Below, piece after piece: positions 43,301-51,466 of a stretch of DNA of 64,000 nucleotides. Origin of the DNA: Runella aurantiaca. Its GTDB lineage: Bacteria; Bacteroidota; Bacteroidia; Cytophagales; Spirosomataceae. The DNA is taken from positions 186,001 through 250,000 of the forward strand of contig NZ_QPIW01000004.1 in NCBI RefSeq assembly GCF_003339505.1, read 5' to 3'. The notes under the pieces were generated by a model that worked only from the letters and a program-made list of their open reading frames with translations, did no database searches and was not told where the DNA came from. Numbering within the stretch: the stretch's first letter is position 1; each line of letters starts with the position of its first letter. The translations under genes were made by a program, and so were the position numbers.

Positions 43301-43400
43301 ACAGATGTTCGGGCGTGGCATACGTTTGTCCGAATGCTTCTAGTCGTAAGCGGTCGATTGGGTCAGCAATAGGTGCTAAAAGGTCGGAAAGGGATTTCAT
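40302..43400 (-). CDS. Pseudocaspase, TIR-like and LRR multidomain protein
   Basis: The 1032-residue protein has an N-terminal helical region (about 1-255), then a caspase-like (C14) domain at about 260-460 starting IYAVLVGIDEYADKV. The usual SGHG histidine is replaced by Tyr342 (SGYAYNSG), while the Cys position is kept at Cys392 (LDTNCGS), so it is probably catalytically dead. A TIR-like segment (about 580-690) shows DAHIIVFVLNRALVSDF and FLWQDCDRGETALRDYPVF, but no obvious catalytic Glu. Leucine-rich repeats follow at about 735-860 (LDLSGMGFEKLPEAVWELEN). The stop of the vWA gene overlaps its start by four bases (ATGA). It may be a sensor or scaffold. Confidence 0.7.
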   Translation of the reverse strand: MKSLSDLLAPIADPIDRLRLEAFGQTYATPEHLWLARCAAFPVALTTDLLYKIWLNFRQTDTGETVDIPINAVGDILLSPLCHEIGYDLYEMYPEARAVLWQSLSPDTVASLAEFTLRYLDFCRDKVPSEAFAEAQRISAEVILNPQKIATFLGKLLSERKTNLGSKIMAEYVLSWVKNRNQWANQKGPVTTAQRDSLSDLAQVAEGIQQYEKGEITEAKATFSSIAHLLQAPRAGGFNVPIAKEIWQDLPGNVPTEEQKGKIYAVLVGIDEYADKVRYPTLKARQRDAFSWQSILRGFYNTGSTDFLIDSEATKKNIIQCFTQALKIANENDTVLFIFSGYAYNSGLYLLAAYDTDGINEPSFLSETEFRAILTDSNNHNPFVVVILDTNCGSQNWINKNNEKHVLLCATAAWAKKIDPDNGSIFTSALQTKLLENQSRPLSYSQLGKEAFRSIHKKNYRQTPQLFGHPKAINQAFLGGSTSQATYVSELLQECNYQTIQQVIADFEIENQEESLIATLEKYALLKGAETLKVVRISSEMSVRQIPLFRREYLKSLPYEVEIKDICLFYAPSRAGLKDSMGYQEEIEDDLSSLQDAHIIVFVLNRALVSDFTRHTTIAPVINHLRRFEYKVVCSFLWQDCDRGETALRDYPVFSLRQPLSQALFQKYNFAPEVEREIEEYYQDWQPVINKWITDLAALGFEKELKERIEKARQTQELDLSGMGFEKLPEAVWELENLKTIDLYNNKLTELPESLTQFRSLEKLFASKNPITSLPLFLSDLPNLRVLKIDDAQITEFPNWLCKHPTLEDISLENNQIEIIPSAFKELPKLRLFDFRGNPVINLSGAVLKATKNRLTSYIQSSLEASFKETLYMTDSAVLFLEAGQSDEMYIIDRLFADSKAIDIYSTSISNYEAIHHFIPVDYQTFIVHIPQNNLSEEEARKLSKLFTEYPTGTIFFLNFSNSKRLAELLYQQKHSPIIAFDGELDEGTATEAVRYFYTEYQESKNAASAFQYMILKLSETSSKGLYTLYRY

Positions 43401-44524
43401 AGCTCCAAAATCAGGCGTTTGAGATCGTCATTGTTGGGGTACCTAACCGACACAATAAATGACAAATAATCAGACATAGTTCCCTGCGTTTGTCGCACGG
43501 GATTGAGCCAAACCAATCGCTGCGTGGTGTTTTTGAGGGTAGTGATGAGCGGCAGGAATACCTGCAATCGTTCAGAATCAAAACGCCGTCGGGCGGCTCC
43601 TCCGTCGCTGAAAATGATGATGGCAGTATGCTTGTTGGACGCCTTCAAAATGGACGAAAGTGTTTTGATTTCGGTATGGGCACGGTTGGTAAATAGCTTA
43701 AAATCATCGCCTACCTGCGACGGATAATCATGAAAAAAGTACTGCTCCGTTTGCCGGATATTGGGCGTGTTTCGGACGATGTCGAGCAATTGTTTTTCCC
43801 AAGGCTCAAAAGGAAGCATGGAGCCTCCGTGGTCAGAAAGCCAAACAACCTGCTGAACGCCAATGCTTTCGCGCTGATAAATAAGCCGACTCACCATGCC
43901 TTCCTGCGCCACTTGCTGCACCAACGCCAGTACATCCAACACGGCTGTAATTCGCTTTTGGGTGGGCACGCGCAACTTACGCATGGTTTGGGATGCTTTG
44001 CGAACCGTAAAAGGTAAATGTTTTTGCTCAGAAAACAGAAACGTTACTTCTTTGGCCGAGGGTATTGGGGAGACTTCATTCGCGACATTTCCTTCCGAAC
44101 TGCTATCAATATTGAGAGAAACTTCGACCGTTTCGTTGTTAAGTTCTGGAACAGTTGTGGAGAGTTGGGGAGTTTTGGGAAATGTGCTGTTTGAGCCTGA
44201 TTGTAATTCTTTAGCCGCTGATTGCGCGGCTTCTGTTTTGCCGTCACCTGTTGGAGCATTGATAAGAATGGTTTCTTTCTTTTCAATCAAAAACTGCGCA
44301 GGGATTTGTGCGTAATAATACTCAAACAGTTGTTCAAACTCTTCACGCAGGTTGGGTCGAAAGAGCCAAACTGTTTTGCAAAAGTTGAGTAACTGCTCTT
44401 TGGTTTCAAATTTTGACAGAATAAACCCGCGCATAAACAACTCATACTGCTCCCAACCCAACTCCCAACCACGGCTGCGGAGCATTTGGAAAAAATCATA
44501 AAAGAGCGCGGTTTGTTTGGTCAT
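43397..44524 (-). CDS. vWA-like domain protein paired with MoxR ATPase
   Basis: The 375-residue protein has a helical N terminus (about 1-75), a Pro/Ser/Glu-rich linker (about 100-150), and a C-terminal vWA-like domain. Its MIDAS loop reads WLSDHGGSM, where the classical DxSxS has become DxGxS. A later strand reads TAIIIFSDGGAARRRF. vWA proteins often act as partners of MoxR AAA+ ATPases, which remodel them or deliver clients. The gene lies directly downstream of MoxR, 72 bases away, and is coupled to the next gene by an ATGA overlap. A segment INAPTGDGKTEAA near residue 88 looks like a Walker A motif, but no Walker B follows. Confidence 0.7.
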   Translation of the reverse strand: MTKQTALFYDFFQMLRSRGWELGWEQYELFMRGFILSKFETKEQLLNFCKTVWLFRPNLREEFEQLFEYYYAQIPAQFLIEKKETILINAPTGDGKTEAAQSAAKELQSGSNSTFPKTPQLSTTVPELNNETVEVSLNIDSSSEGNVANEVSPIPSAKEVTFLFSEQKHLPFTVRKASQTMRKLRVPTQKRITAVLDVLALVQQVAQEGMVSRLIYQRESIGVQQVVWLSDHGGSMLPFEPWEKQLLDIVRNTPNIRQTEQYFFHDYPSQVGDDFKLFTNRAHTEIKTLSSILKASNKHTAIIIFSDGGAARRRFDSERLQVFLPLITTLKNTTQRLVWLNPVRQTQGTMSDYLSFIVSVRYPNNDDLKRLILEL

Positions 44525-44595
44525 ACGAGTGGTTTTTGAGTAAATAAACGTCGGCGAGAATTGGCCGTTTGGCGTTCAAAACCTCGCGGATGTTA

Positions 44596-45627
44596 TTAGA
44601 GTGCTTTGTTGGTTTTGTAATCGTCCAAGGTTTTGAGTAACACTTCCGGAAATAATAATTCGGTAGGTAGCGTCTCAGTATCAGTTAGTTTGAGGCGGGT
44701 TTTGTCGGTAAAATAGTAATAGTGAATCACGCGCAGCCAGTCCAGTAACTCGCTTGTGGAGGGGAGTTTATCCGTAGTTTGGCTCGCGGTCATTTTTTTT
44801 CTCAACTCACCGAATTGCGTAATAATACTTTCAATCAAGGCATCGGGAAGGGCAATTTCAAACTGTTTTTCCTGCGCTTTGGCTTTGGCCGACACAATTT
44901 TAAATAAATCGTCGGGGCTGGGAAAATCAATGTAATGAAACACGCAACGCCGCAAAAAAGCGCTTGGCAGGTCTTTTTCGTCATTGCTCGTGATGATGAT
45001 AATCGGCGGTTTTTTGGCGGTAATCTCTTCACGGGTTTCGGGGATAAAAAAACGCTTTTGGTCCAATTCCAACAGCAGGTCATTGGGGAAATCTAGATCG
45101 GCTTTGTCAATTTCGTCAATCAAAAGCACGACGGGCGATTGTGGAGTAGAGTACAGAAAAGCTTTGCCCAAGGCTCCAAACTTACGGTATTTTTTGATGT
45201 CTTCGGTGGTCGGCGTTTCTCCTGATTTGATATTCAGGTTGGCATCGCGGAGCCGAGCCAGATGATCAAACTGATACAGTCCTTCGTTGACTTTGGTGGT
45301 AGATTTGATAAACCATTCAAAATAATACCGTCGATAATTCCTTCCGTACATTTCATACGCAAGTGCCTGTGCCAGACGGGTTTTTCCGCAACCTGGCTCG
45401 CCGCGCAACAGCAATGGACGGTCTAACAATCGGGCATATTCGACGGCTGCAATCAATTCTTTGCTCGGAAAATAAGCGGGAATGACTTCTTCGATTCTTT
45501 CGTCTTTGCTGCTTTTTTCGGCGATTTTTTCCTCTAATTCCTCATTGCTCGGCAGTTTGTACCGCAATTTGATGGTTTCATTCAGCTTTTCGCCTTGGTA
45601 AGAAAGTTTATTGTTAGGTAGTATCAT
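44596..45627 (-). CDS. MoxR-family AAA+ ATPase
   Basis: The 343-residue protein has Walker A GEPGCGKT at 76-83, Walker B VVLLIDEIDKAD with D171-E172, a sensor-1 Asn in IIIITSNDEKD, and an arginine finger in LRRCVFHYIDFPSP. This is a typical MoxR-clade AAA+ core with a short N-terminal helical extension. MoxR ATPases remodel vWA-type partners, as here. Its ATG overlaps the stop of the upstream CHAT gene by four bases, so translation is coupled. In conflict systems such an ATPase may gate or assemble an effector, although that is inference for this locus. Confidence 0.92.
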   Translation of the reverse strand: MILPNNKLSYQGEKLNETIKLRYKLPSNEELEEKIAEKSSKDERIEEVIPAYFPSKELIAAVEYARLLDRPLLLRGEPGCGKTRLAQALAYEMYGRNYRRYYFEWFIKSTTKVNEGLYQFDHLARLRDANLNIKSGETPTTEDIKKYRKFGALGKAFLYSTPQSPVVLLIDEIDKADLDFPNDLLLELDQKRFFIPETREEITAKKPPIIIITSNDEKDLPSAFLRRCVFHYIDFPSPDDLFKIVSAKAKAQEKQFEIALPDALIESIITQFGELRKKMTASQTTDKLPSTSELLDWLRVIHYYYFTDKTRLKLTDTETLPTELLFPEVLLKTLDDYKTNKAL

Positions 45628-47552
45628 GAGAGTTTTAAGACTTGGTCTTCGACGATTCGTACGATATTGGGACTGATGGATTCACAAATTTTAATGAGGG
45701 CAATCTTGCGACGAGCATTCACAATCTGTACTTTTTTATTTTTGATATTGGCCTCAAAATCAGGAGAAATCTTTTTATAAATGAACTCTTTTTGTCCATA
45801 CCATTCGTTAAATTCCCCTTCCGATAGATTACTGATGGGAGATATTTTTTCAACCTGACTTAGGGAAGAATCTGTTACGAGGGGGACGTTCAAAAAATGA
45901 GCGTCATAATTGAGCGCAAAAATCATGATTGAATTTTTAAGTGCATAATTTCCAGTGGATTGACGCTCGTGAAGTTCATTTGTAAGCTCTGCCCATAATT
46001 CGGTTACAATTACTTTCTGATACATAGCGGTCGAAGCGATATCCACTTTATCAAAGACCAACACAAAAGGCTCTTTTTTGTCCAAAATTGTCTTAGCGCA
46101 GGTTCGGGCAAAGTTGGTGTCGCTCGGCACGGCCTGTATAATCGGAAGTAGGGCAAACCAAAACGATACTTCTTGTTGAATCGTGGGATTTTGGCCGATT
46201 TTGAGAACCTCAATTTTAACATTGGACGTAATTCCCATTCGTTTTTTAATGGTTTTGACGAGTAGGGTTTGGGCACAATCGGCACTTCCTTCAATGAGGG
46301 TAAAAAACAATTTGGGCGTACCGGCAATGAAGTTTCGCTTTTCGTGTTCAAAGTCCAATTCTTCAAGGTCGCGACTTAGGTCATTTTCATTGAGTTGCAG
46401 TTCCAAAAAACCGGGCAATTCCTTACAAAATATGTTTTGAAAAAGAGCCATTTTGTCAAAATGAAATTTATTTTCGATGTTTTTGAGCGTGTGTAAGGGC
46501 ATCGTTCCTATGCTTTTGCTTGAAGGGAATGTCCTTTTCTCGTCAAAAATGGCAGTAATAAACGCCGTTGCCAAGCCAAATGATTCATCCACTTTTACAA
46601 AAACGTGTTGTTTCGTCGTAAAAGTGTCTTGCGCTGAAGCAGCGTTGATAAATGGATGTAATTCGCCGTAATTCCCGTCTAAAAAATGCAAAATCACGTC
46701 AGAAGCTTTCCATTCAGTTAGAAAGTCATCGACAGAGACATCTTCATTTTCGTCAATATCCCATATCCCATGGGTGAGGATATTAAACTGCTGGCTACCA
46801 TGTAATTGAACAGGAATATAGTAATCCTTGATTTGCTTTCCGTACAAACAAAAAACCTTTTTTCGAGCATCATCTTTGGCGTTGCTCAATACTAATTTTT
46901 TAGCAGGAACCAGACACCAATTTTTGTCCTCTTCTTTGGCATTTTCATAATAGATATTCCACGCAAAGTCTTTTGTCTCGTCTTCGTCTGTTCCAATACC
47001 TCGAAAAATATAGTCTTGGCTTAGTTCGGCGGAATTGTTTTTGAAATAGGTGGTGGTATCCTCAAACGCCTGCCACAACGTACGTCCGGGCATTCCTGCT
47101 AATGTAGTATAAAATTGTTTGGCAATTTTGACGGCGTCTTCGTCTCCGACTTTGGCCGTCGTGCCAATCACTATAGGTACTCCCGCTGCGTGGAGGTCTT
47201 GGGCGATGCTTTCGGACAAACAACTGTTCAGGAATACAAAACGTAATTGCTGGTTTTTGAGAAAAGCCACCAGATTGTCTTTCAACATCAGCTTCATTTC
47301 GCCGTTTTCCTGAAATGAAATTCCTTTTTGAGACGAATGTCCAGCGTAGTGCAGAAACCTAATTTTTCCCGAAACTGCAGGATTATTAAATTCTTCTGAT
47401 AAACTTTTGGCCGTAAAAGGCAGTAGTGACGGAAAAAGGTATTTGATTGCTTTATTGTTGATAATAGACCGAATAGCAGCTACCTCGTCCTGAATTTTAG
47501 GCAGGAAATCAGCTGTAACATTTGCTTGTCCAATGATGAGGATGTCGGGCAT
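45624..47552 (-). CDS. CHAT-domain protease with degenerate ATPase-like region
   Basis: The 642-residue protein has an N-terminal CHAT caspase-like peptidase domain (about 1-185): His72 in FLHYAGHSS and Cys111 in FVFLNSCLSE, so the dyad is intact. The middle (about 215-370) is alpha/beta. From about 400 onwards a region resembles an inactivated STAND ATPase: a strand followed by IEGSADCAQTLLVKTI at the expected P-loop place, lacking the GKT, and FVLVFDKVDIAS like Walker B. There is no signal peptide. It is one of two CHAT proteins in this operon; its likely clients are neighbouring proteins or the divergent gasdermin candidate. Its stop overlaps the MoxR start. Confidence 0.8.
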   Translation of the reverse strand: MPDILIIGQANVTADFLPKIQDEVAAIRSIINNKAIKYLFPSLLPFTAKSLSEEFNNPAVSGKIRFLHYAGHSSQKGISFQENGEMKLMLKDNLVAFLKNQQLRFVFLNSCLSESIAQDLHAAGVPIVIGTTAKVGDEDAVKIAKQFYTTLAGMPGRTLWQAFEDTTTYFKNNSAELSQDYIFRGIGTDEDETKDFAWNIYYENAKEEDKNWCLVPAKKLVLSNAKDDARKKVFCLYGKQIKDYYIPVQLHGSQQFNILTHGIWDIDENEDVSVDDFLTEWKASDVILHFLDGNYGELHPFINAASAQDTFTTKQHVFVKVDESFGLATAFITAIFDEKRTFPSSKSIGTMPLHTLKNIENKFHFDKMALFQNIFCKELPGFLELQLNENDLSRDLEELDFEHEKRNFIAGTPKLFFTLIEGSADCAQTLLVKTIKKRMGITSNVKIEVLKIGQNPTIQQEVSFWFALLPIIQAVPSDTNFARTCAKTILDKKEPFVLVFDKVDIASTAMYQKVIVTELWAELTNELHERQSTGNYALKNSIMIFALNYDAHFLNVPLVTDSSLSQVEKISPISNLSEGEFNEWYGQKEFIYKKISPDFEANIKNKKVQIVNARRKIALIKICESISPNIVRIVEDQVLKLS

Positions 47553-47583
47553 AAGTTAATCTTTAAACCTCTGGTTTTAAATA

Positions 47584-50500
47584 TTAAACGCTCAACAAGT
47601 TATCGATTTTTTCCATAAAACGCCCCGCTACGGTCTGAAAACCGTGTTTGTTGGGGTGGATTTCGTCGTACCATTGGTTGTCGTGAATGAGTCCACGTGC
47701 GTTGATGTAATGTACGTTAGGGAATTCCGCTGCTTCGTCTTTGAGCCGCGTGTTGAACTCATTGATGATGTAGGTCAAAACGTTCTTGCGGTCGGTTTGG
47801 CTCGTCATCTTTTTTTCAATCATGTAGCGACCGAGCCAGCCTTTTTTAGTGGTTTCAAGCGGAATGATGTAGTCGTAGCCGTGGCACAGTACGTGGATGT
47901 CGGGCCGAACGGCAAACAACTCGGTAAACATCTTGCGATAGATTCGTCGCAAGTTGTCAAGCTCTTGAATAAGCGAGGGTTCTAAGTAGTCTTGCGGCGG
48001 TAAGCCCGTTGCGTGTGGTCCTTGCTTGATATGGTTTCGGAATTGTTCGCCCAGTATGTCATTGCCGCCGCCACTGATGAGAAAGAACGTTGGCTCTTTG
48101 TCTTCTACGGCTTCGAGCCACTCGCCTTCGGCATCGTAGTTTTGGAGGGTATCGCCTGCGGCGGCTACGCAGAAAATGGGGTAGATTTTCGACAAGTGGT
48201 CAATGGTATCCACGACCAACGGGTGTTGAAACCAAGAATCGCCTTCCGACACTATTTTGGGCGCATCAGGGAATCGTAAACGCATAATGCGGTACTTAGA
48301 GTTGCGTATGAGACGTGCGGTATTATTGGCTACATTCAACAAACCGTCGCGGATGAACCCTTTTTCATCCAGATGAGCATCGCTTTGGCGAAGTTGTACG
48401 TCGGATTTGAGTTTGTATTCGGGCTGTAAGTCAGGCTTGGTTTTAACCTCAAAATAATTCCCCAGCGCGTATTCCGCCAGATTTTCGTCTTCGAGCATGG
48501 CCTCCAGTTCGCTTTCGCGGACGGTGTTGTATTCGGGGTTTACAAATTCCAACTTCAGTTGTTGGGTTGTCCAAGCTGAAGCGTGGCTTTTGTCACTTTC
48601 TTCTTCTCCCAACCCCAAGCTGCGCATTGTGGCTCTCTTTTTGAGCGTAAACGGTGTTGGCAGGCTCTCTAAATTAAGTTCTTCTACGTTTGAAAGGTCG
48701 GTGGTACTGACGATAAATTGCAGATACTCCACATTTTGGGGCCAATTGTACAACCGAACGAAGCTTTCCAAAAACATCGGAATCGTCGTGTTTCCTCTGT
48801 AAGAAAGTTGGGTCGAAGCGCCAGGGTCCAACGGCGTAACGGTGGGGTCTAACAACTCCAACGAAGCCCCGAAACGGGTGTTAAGGTATAGGCAACAGAA
48901 GTAAATCTTCTGACCGCTTTGATTGGTGACTTTCACGCCGAGGCCACCTTGCCATTTGTTGTCTTTCAGTTCATAATGAAGTTTAACAGCGTTTTGATTT
49001 AGAGCAATCGATTGCCCATTGGCGTTAGTAACTTCAATTTTTAAGGGGTTGATGAGTGCGGAGTCATTCCGCAGATTTTTTAGGAAATGCCAATTGGATA
49101 AATGTTTGAAGTCTTTCACCAACTGAAATGCAAAAGCCTCTGAATCAAGCACTATTGGCTCGACCAACGGGCGAAATTTGTCTAGAGAGCGTGTCAATAC
49201 TGCGTGGCCGTTGCGTAATGAAAGCGTGTAATCGGCGTTTTTTTCTTCGGTTTCCAGTTTGACTTGATTTGGGATTTCGGCCAAGAGTTTTTCGGTTAGC
49301 AGTTGGCTGTCAGTCAGGATATTATCCACATTGTTTAGGTGGATTTTGAGTTGATGACTCATCAATCCTTCGATGAAGCCTTTGTAAATTTTTTTGGAAT
49401 CCAATTTGGCACTAGTCACGTTGTCAAAGGCTAGCACTGTGGTGTCGACTTCAATGGATTTTACGCTGGCTTCGTAAGTTTTTGCCCCATCTTTTACCAT
49501 AATACTTTTGGTATTCTGTCCAATGCCGTGAATAGCTCCGCGTTGCAATACCCAATTTCCGCCCCCATCGCGCAGCACGTCGGCGTAAGTGCTGGCTTCA
49601 CCGCTGTCGAGTTTGTTGAACACGTTGGTGTACGACAGCTTTTTGCGGTAGGCCGCTGGAATATACATAATGGGCGTTTGCTCAAAGGCATTGTTGAGCA
49701 TCTGTTTCACGCGCCCGTGCAGCGCATAATAGGTAAGTTGTCCGCCCGAGGCTTCCAAGGTTTTGAGCAGATATTTTGTAAAAATCCCTTCGCCCCCTAC
49801 TTCTACTGCGGTTTCGTCTGATTCACAGGCCGATAAACTTACGTGTGCTCCTGGCGGTAGGATTTTGTCTACGTGTTTTCCTTTGAAATCAGCGGGTTTT
49901 AACGATTTACTGAAAATGAAATTTTTCCAATCCCGCTGTGGGAAAACAAAAGGTACGCGTCGCTCGATGACCTCATCGTAAGTGGCTTTGAGAATGGCCT
50001 GATTGCGGGTGTTATCGCCTGAGTGGCAACAATCCGACAGGACTACGACGTGCGCTTTGGTTTTTGAAACCTGTTGAATGAGGTAGCGCAACTCTTTGTC
50101 GGCCAATAAGTAATCATCTTTGTGTTGCCCGTCATAATAGCATACCAAGCACTCATGTTTGCCGTCAGATTCTTCCGTCCATACACTTGTATCGGCTTTT
50201 TCCTGCGTACCGTGACCCGAGTAATAAAACAGCACCACATCGTCCTTTTTGGCTTTGCCAAGCGCCAAAAATGCCTTTACCACTTCAGCTTTGGTGGCTT
50301 TTTGGTCGGTCAGTAGGGTGATGTTTTTGCTGCCGAAAGCAGTTTCATTTTCAAGGTATTGCTGCATCTTTTGGGCGTCGTTGACGCAGCCCCTCAAACG
50401 CGGAAAAATAACCCGCTTTTCCAACACCACTCGGTCTTCGTAGGCATTGATACCCACCAAAAGGGCGTATAAATTAGGCTTGGGAGTTCCTTTATCCTCT

Positions 50501-51435
50501 TCGTCGTTAAAATTGGAACTAAAATCTTCGGGTGGGGCTACTTCTATACCTTTCGGCACTGCCATTTGATTTTCGAGTGCTTCTTCGCTAAAAAGCGTAT
50601 CGCCTGTTTCTTCCCATTCAAGGGCTTCTTTCTTTATAAAAACAGGCTGATAGGCGGCGGCCTGCACCCCCGTTATAACCTGTGTCCAATCAAAGGCGGG
50701 ACCGATGTCCCATTTGCCGCTTGTACGGTAATTGACGTGCGAGACGATTCCTTTAAAAGACATTACATCCTGCGTTGGTAAAAAGCGTTTGGGCTCTTCC
50801 AAAAACTGGCGTGGGATGTTGTATTTTTTGGTCAAAAACCGCAGCAGTATCACCAAACTGTCGTATTGTTGGGGGGTATAAGAGGCGTAGTATTTTTGGT
50901 CACGAAAAGGCGTATTTAGCCTTTGATAGGCCTCTGTTTGGCTCAGTGGACAAAATAAATCTACCCGATTTGGGTTTTCGGGTGTACGCGAATAAATGGT
51001 TTCGAGGTTGCCGTTTCTTTCTACCAAATACCCATAATTGACGATTTCGATACCAATTGTCACTTTATCGCGGGCGTTGTTGGTGCCTGCGTTGCCGATA
51101 CCAGCGCCGATATGGCCTGACCAATATTTAGAGGGGAATAGTTGATAAATGGTGCCATCACGGGCCAACACAAAGGCTACCGATACGTGGCGGTCTTGGG
51201 TGGTGAGGGCACTCATACCTCCGCTCAAATTTCCTGCGGTAAAGTGCAATACAATCTGCTGCTTGGTGGGTGGCGGTTCGGGAGTATTGAAATACCCCGT
51301 TCGGTTTTTTGGTTTGCAAAGTACACCTCGCAAAGTGAGGTCTTCGTCCACAACGGGCAAAGCAAAGGGTGTGAAGGTATAGCCTGTCTGATTTTTGAAG
51401 TTGGCTTCATCGGAGGCAAGGGTGTCGTAACGCAT
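47584..51435 (-). CDS. Amidase, metacaspase and SGNH hydrolase fusion
   Basis: The 1283-residue protein joins three enzymes. Residues about 55-255 form an N-acetylmuramoyl-L-alanine amidase (amidase_2) domain with zinc ligands His64, His233 and Asp243, AmpD-like in spacing. Residues about 320-620 form a C14 caspase/metacaspase domain (LYALLVGINAYEDRV), with catalytic His408 in YYSGHGTQ and Cys470 in LSDCCHSGD. The C-terminal part, about 1060-1283, is an SGNH/GDSL hydrolase: Ser1067 in SEGDSW, Asn1125 in SGGGNDILG, and Asp1257/His1260 in YDEIHPNKHG. About 430 residues of beta-rich linker lie between. No signal peptide or membrane segment is seen, so it is presumably cytosolic. Confidence 0.85.
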   Translation of the reverse strand: MRYDTLASDEANFKNQTGYTFTPFALPVVDEDLTLRGVLCKPKNRTGYFNTPEPPPTKQQIVLHFTAGNLSGGMSALTTQDRHVSVAFVLARDGTIYQLFPSKYWSGHIGAGIGNAGTNNARDKVTIGIEIVNYGYLVERNGNLETIYSRTPENPNRVDLFCPLSQTEAYQRLNTPFRDQKYYASYTPQQYDSLVILLRFLTKKYNIPRQFLEEPKRFLPTQDVMSFKGIVSHVNYRTSGKWDIGPAFDWTQVITGVQAAAYQPVFIKKEALEWEETGDTLFSEEALENQMAVPKGIEVAPPEDFSSNFNDEEDKGTPKPNLYALLVGINAYEDRVVLEKRVIFPRLRGCVNDAQKMQQYLENETAFGSKNITLLTDQKATKAEVVKAFLALGKAKKDDVVLFYYSGHGTQEKADTSVWTEESDGKHECLVCYYDGQHKDDYLLADKELRYLIQQVSKTKAHVVVLSDCCHSGDNTRNQAILKATYDEVIERRVPFVFPQRDWKNFIFSKSLKPADFKGKHVDKILPPGAHVSLSACESDETAVEVGGEGIFTKYLLKTLEASGGQLTYYALHGRVKQMLNNAFEQTPIMYIPAAYRKKLSYTNVFNKLDSGEASTYADVLRDGGGNWVLQRGAIHGIGQNTKSIMVKDGAKTYEASVKSIEVDTTVLAFDNVTSAKLDSKKIYKGFIEGLMSHQLKIHLNNVDNILTDSQLLTEKLLAEIPNQVKLETEEKNADYTLSLRNGHAVLTRSLDKFRPLVEPIVLDSEAFAFQLVKDFKHLSNWHFLKNLRNDSALINPLKIEVTNANGQSIALNQNAVKLHYELKDNKWQGGLGVKVTNQSGQKIYFCCLYLNTRFGASLELLDPTVTPLDPGASTQLSYRGNTTIPMFLESFVRLYNWPQNVEYLQFIVSTTDLSNVEELNLESLPTPFTLKKRATMRSLGLGEEESDKSHASAWTTQQLKLEFVNPEYNTVRESELEAMLEDENLAEYALGNYFEVKTKPDLQPEYKLKSDVQLRQSDAHLDEKGFIRDGLLNVANNTARLIRNSKYRIMRLRFPDAPKIVSEGDSWFQHPLVVDTIDHLSKIYPIFCVAAAGDTLQNYDAEGEWLEAVEDKEPTFFLISGGGNDILGEQFRNHIKQGPHATGLPPQDYLEPSLIQELDNLRRIYRKMFTELFAVRPDIHVLCHGYDYIIPLETTKKGWLGRYMIEKKMTSQTDRKNVLTYIINEFNTRLKDEAAEFPNVHYINARGLIHDNQWYDEIHPNKHGFQTVAGRFMEKIDNLLSV

Positions 51436-51466
51436 GGAAGAAGAGGTAGTTTACAGTGTTAGAAAT

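Noticed and set aside
44220-44262. Walker A lookalike (APTGDGKTEAA) in the vWA-like protein
   Set aside because: It sits at the start of a low-complexity linker with no Walker B or other ATPase element downstream, so it is probably coincidental.
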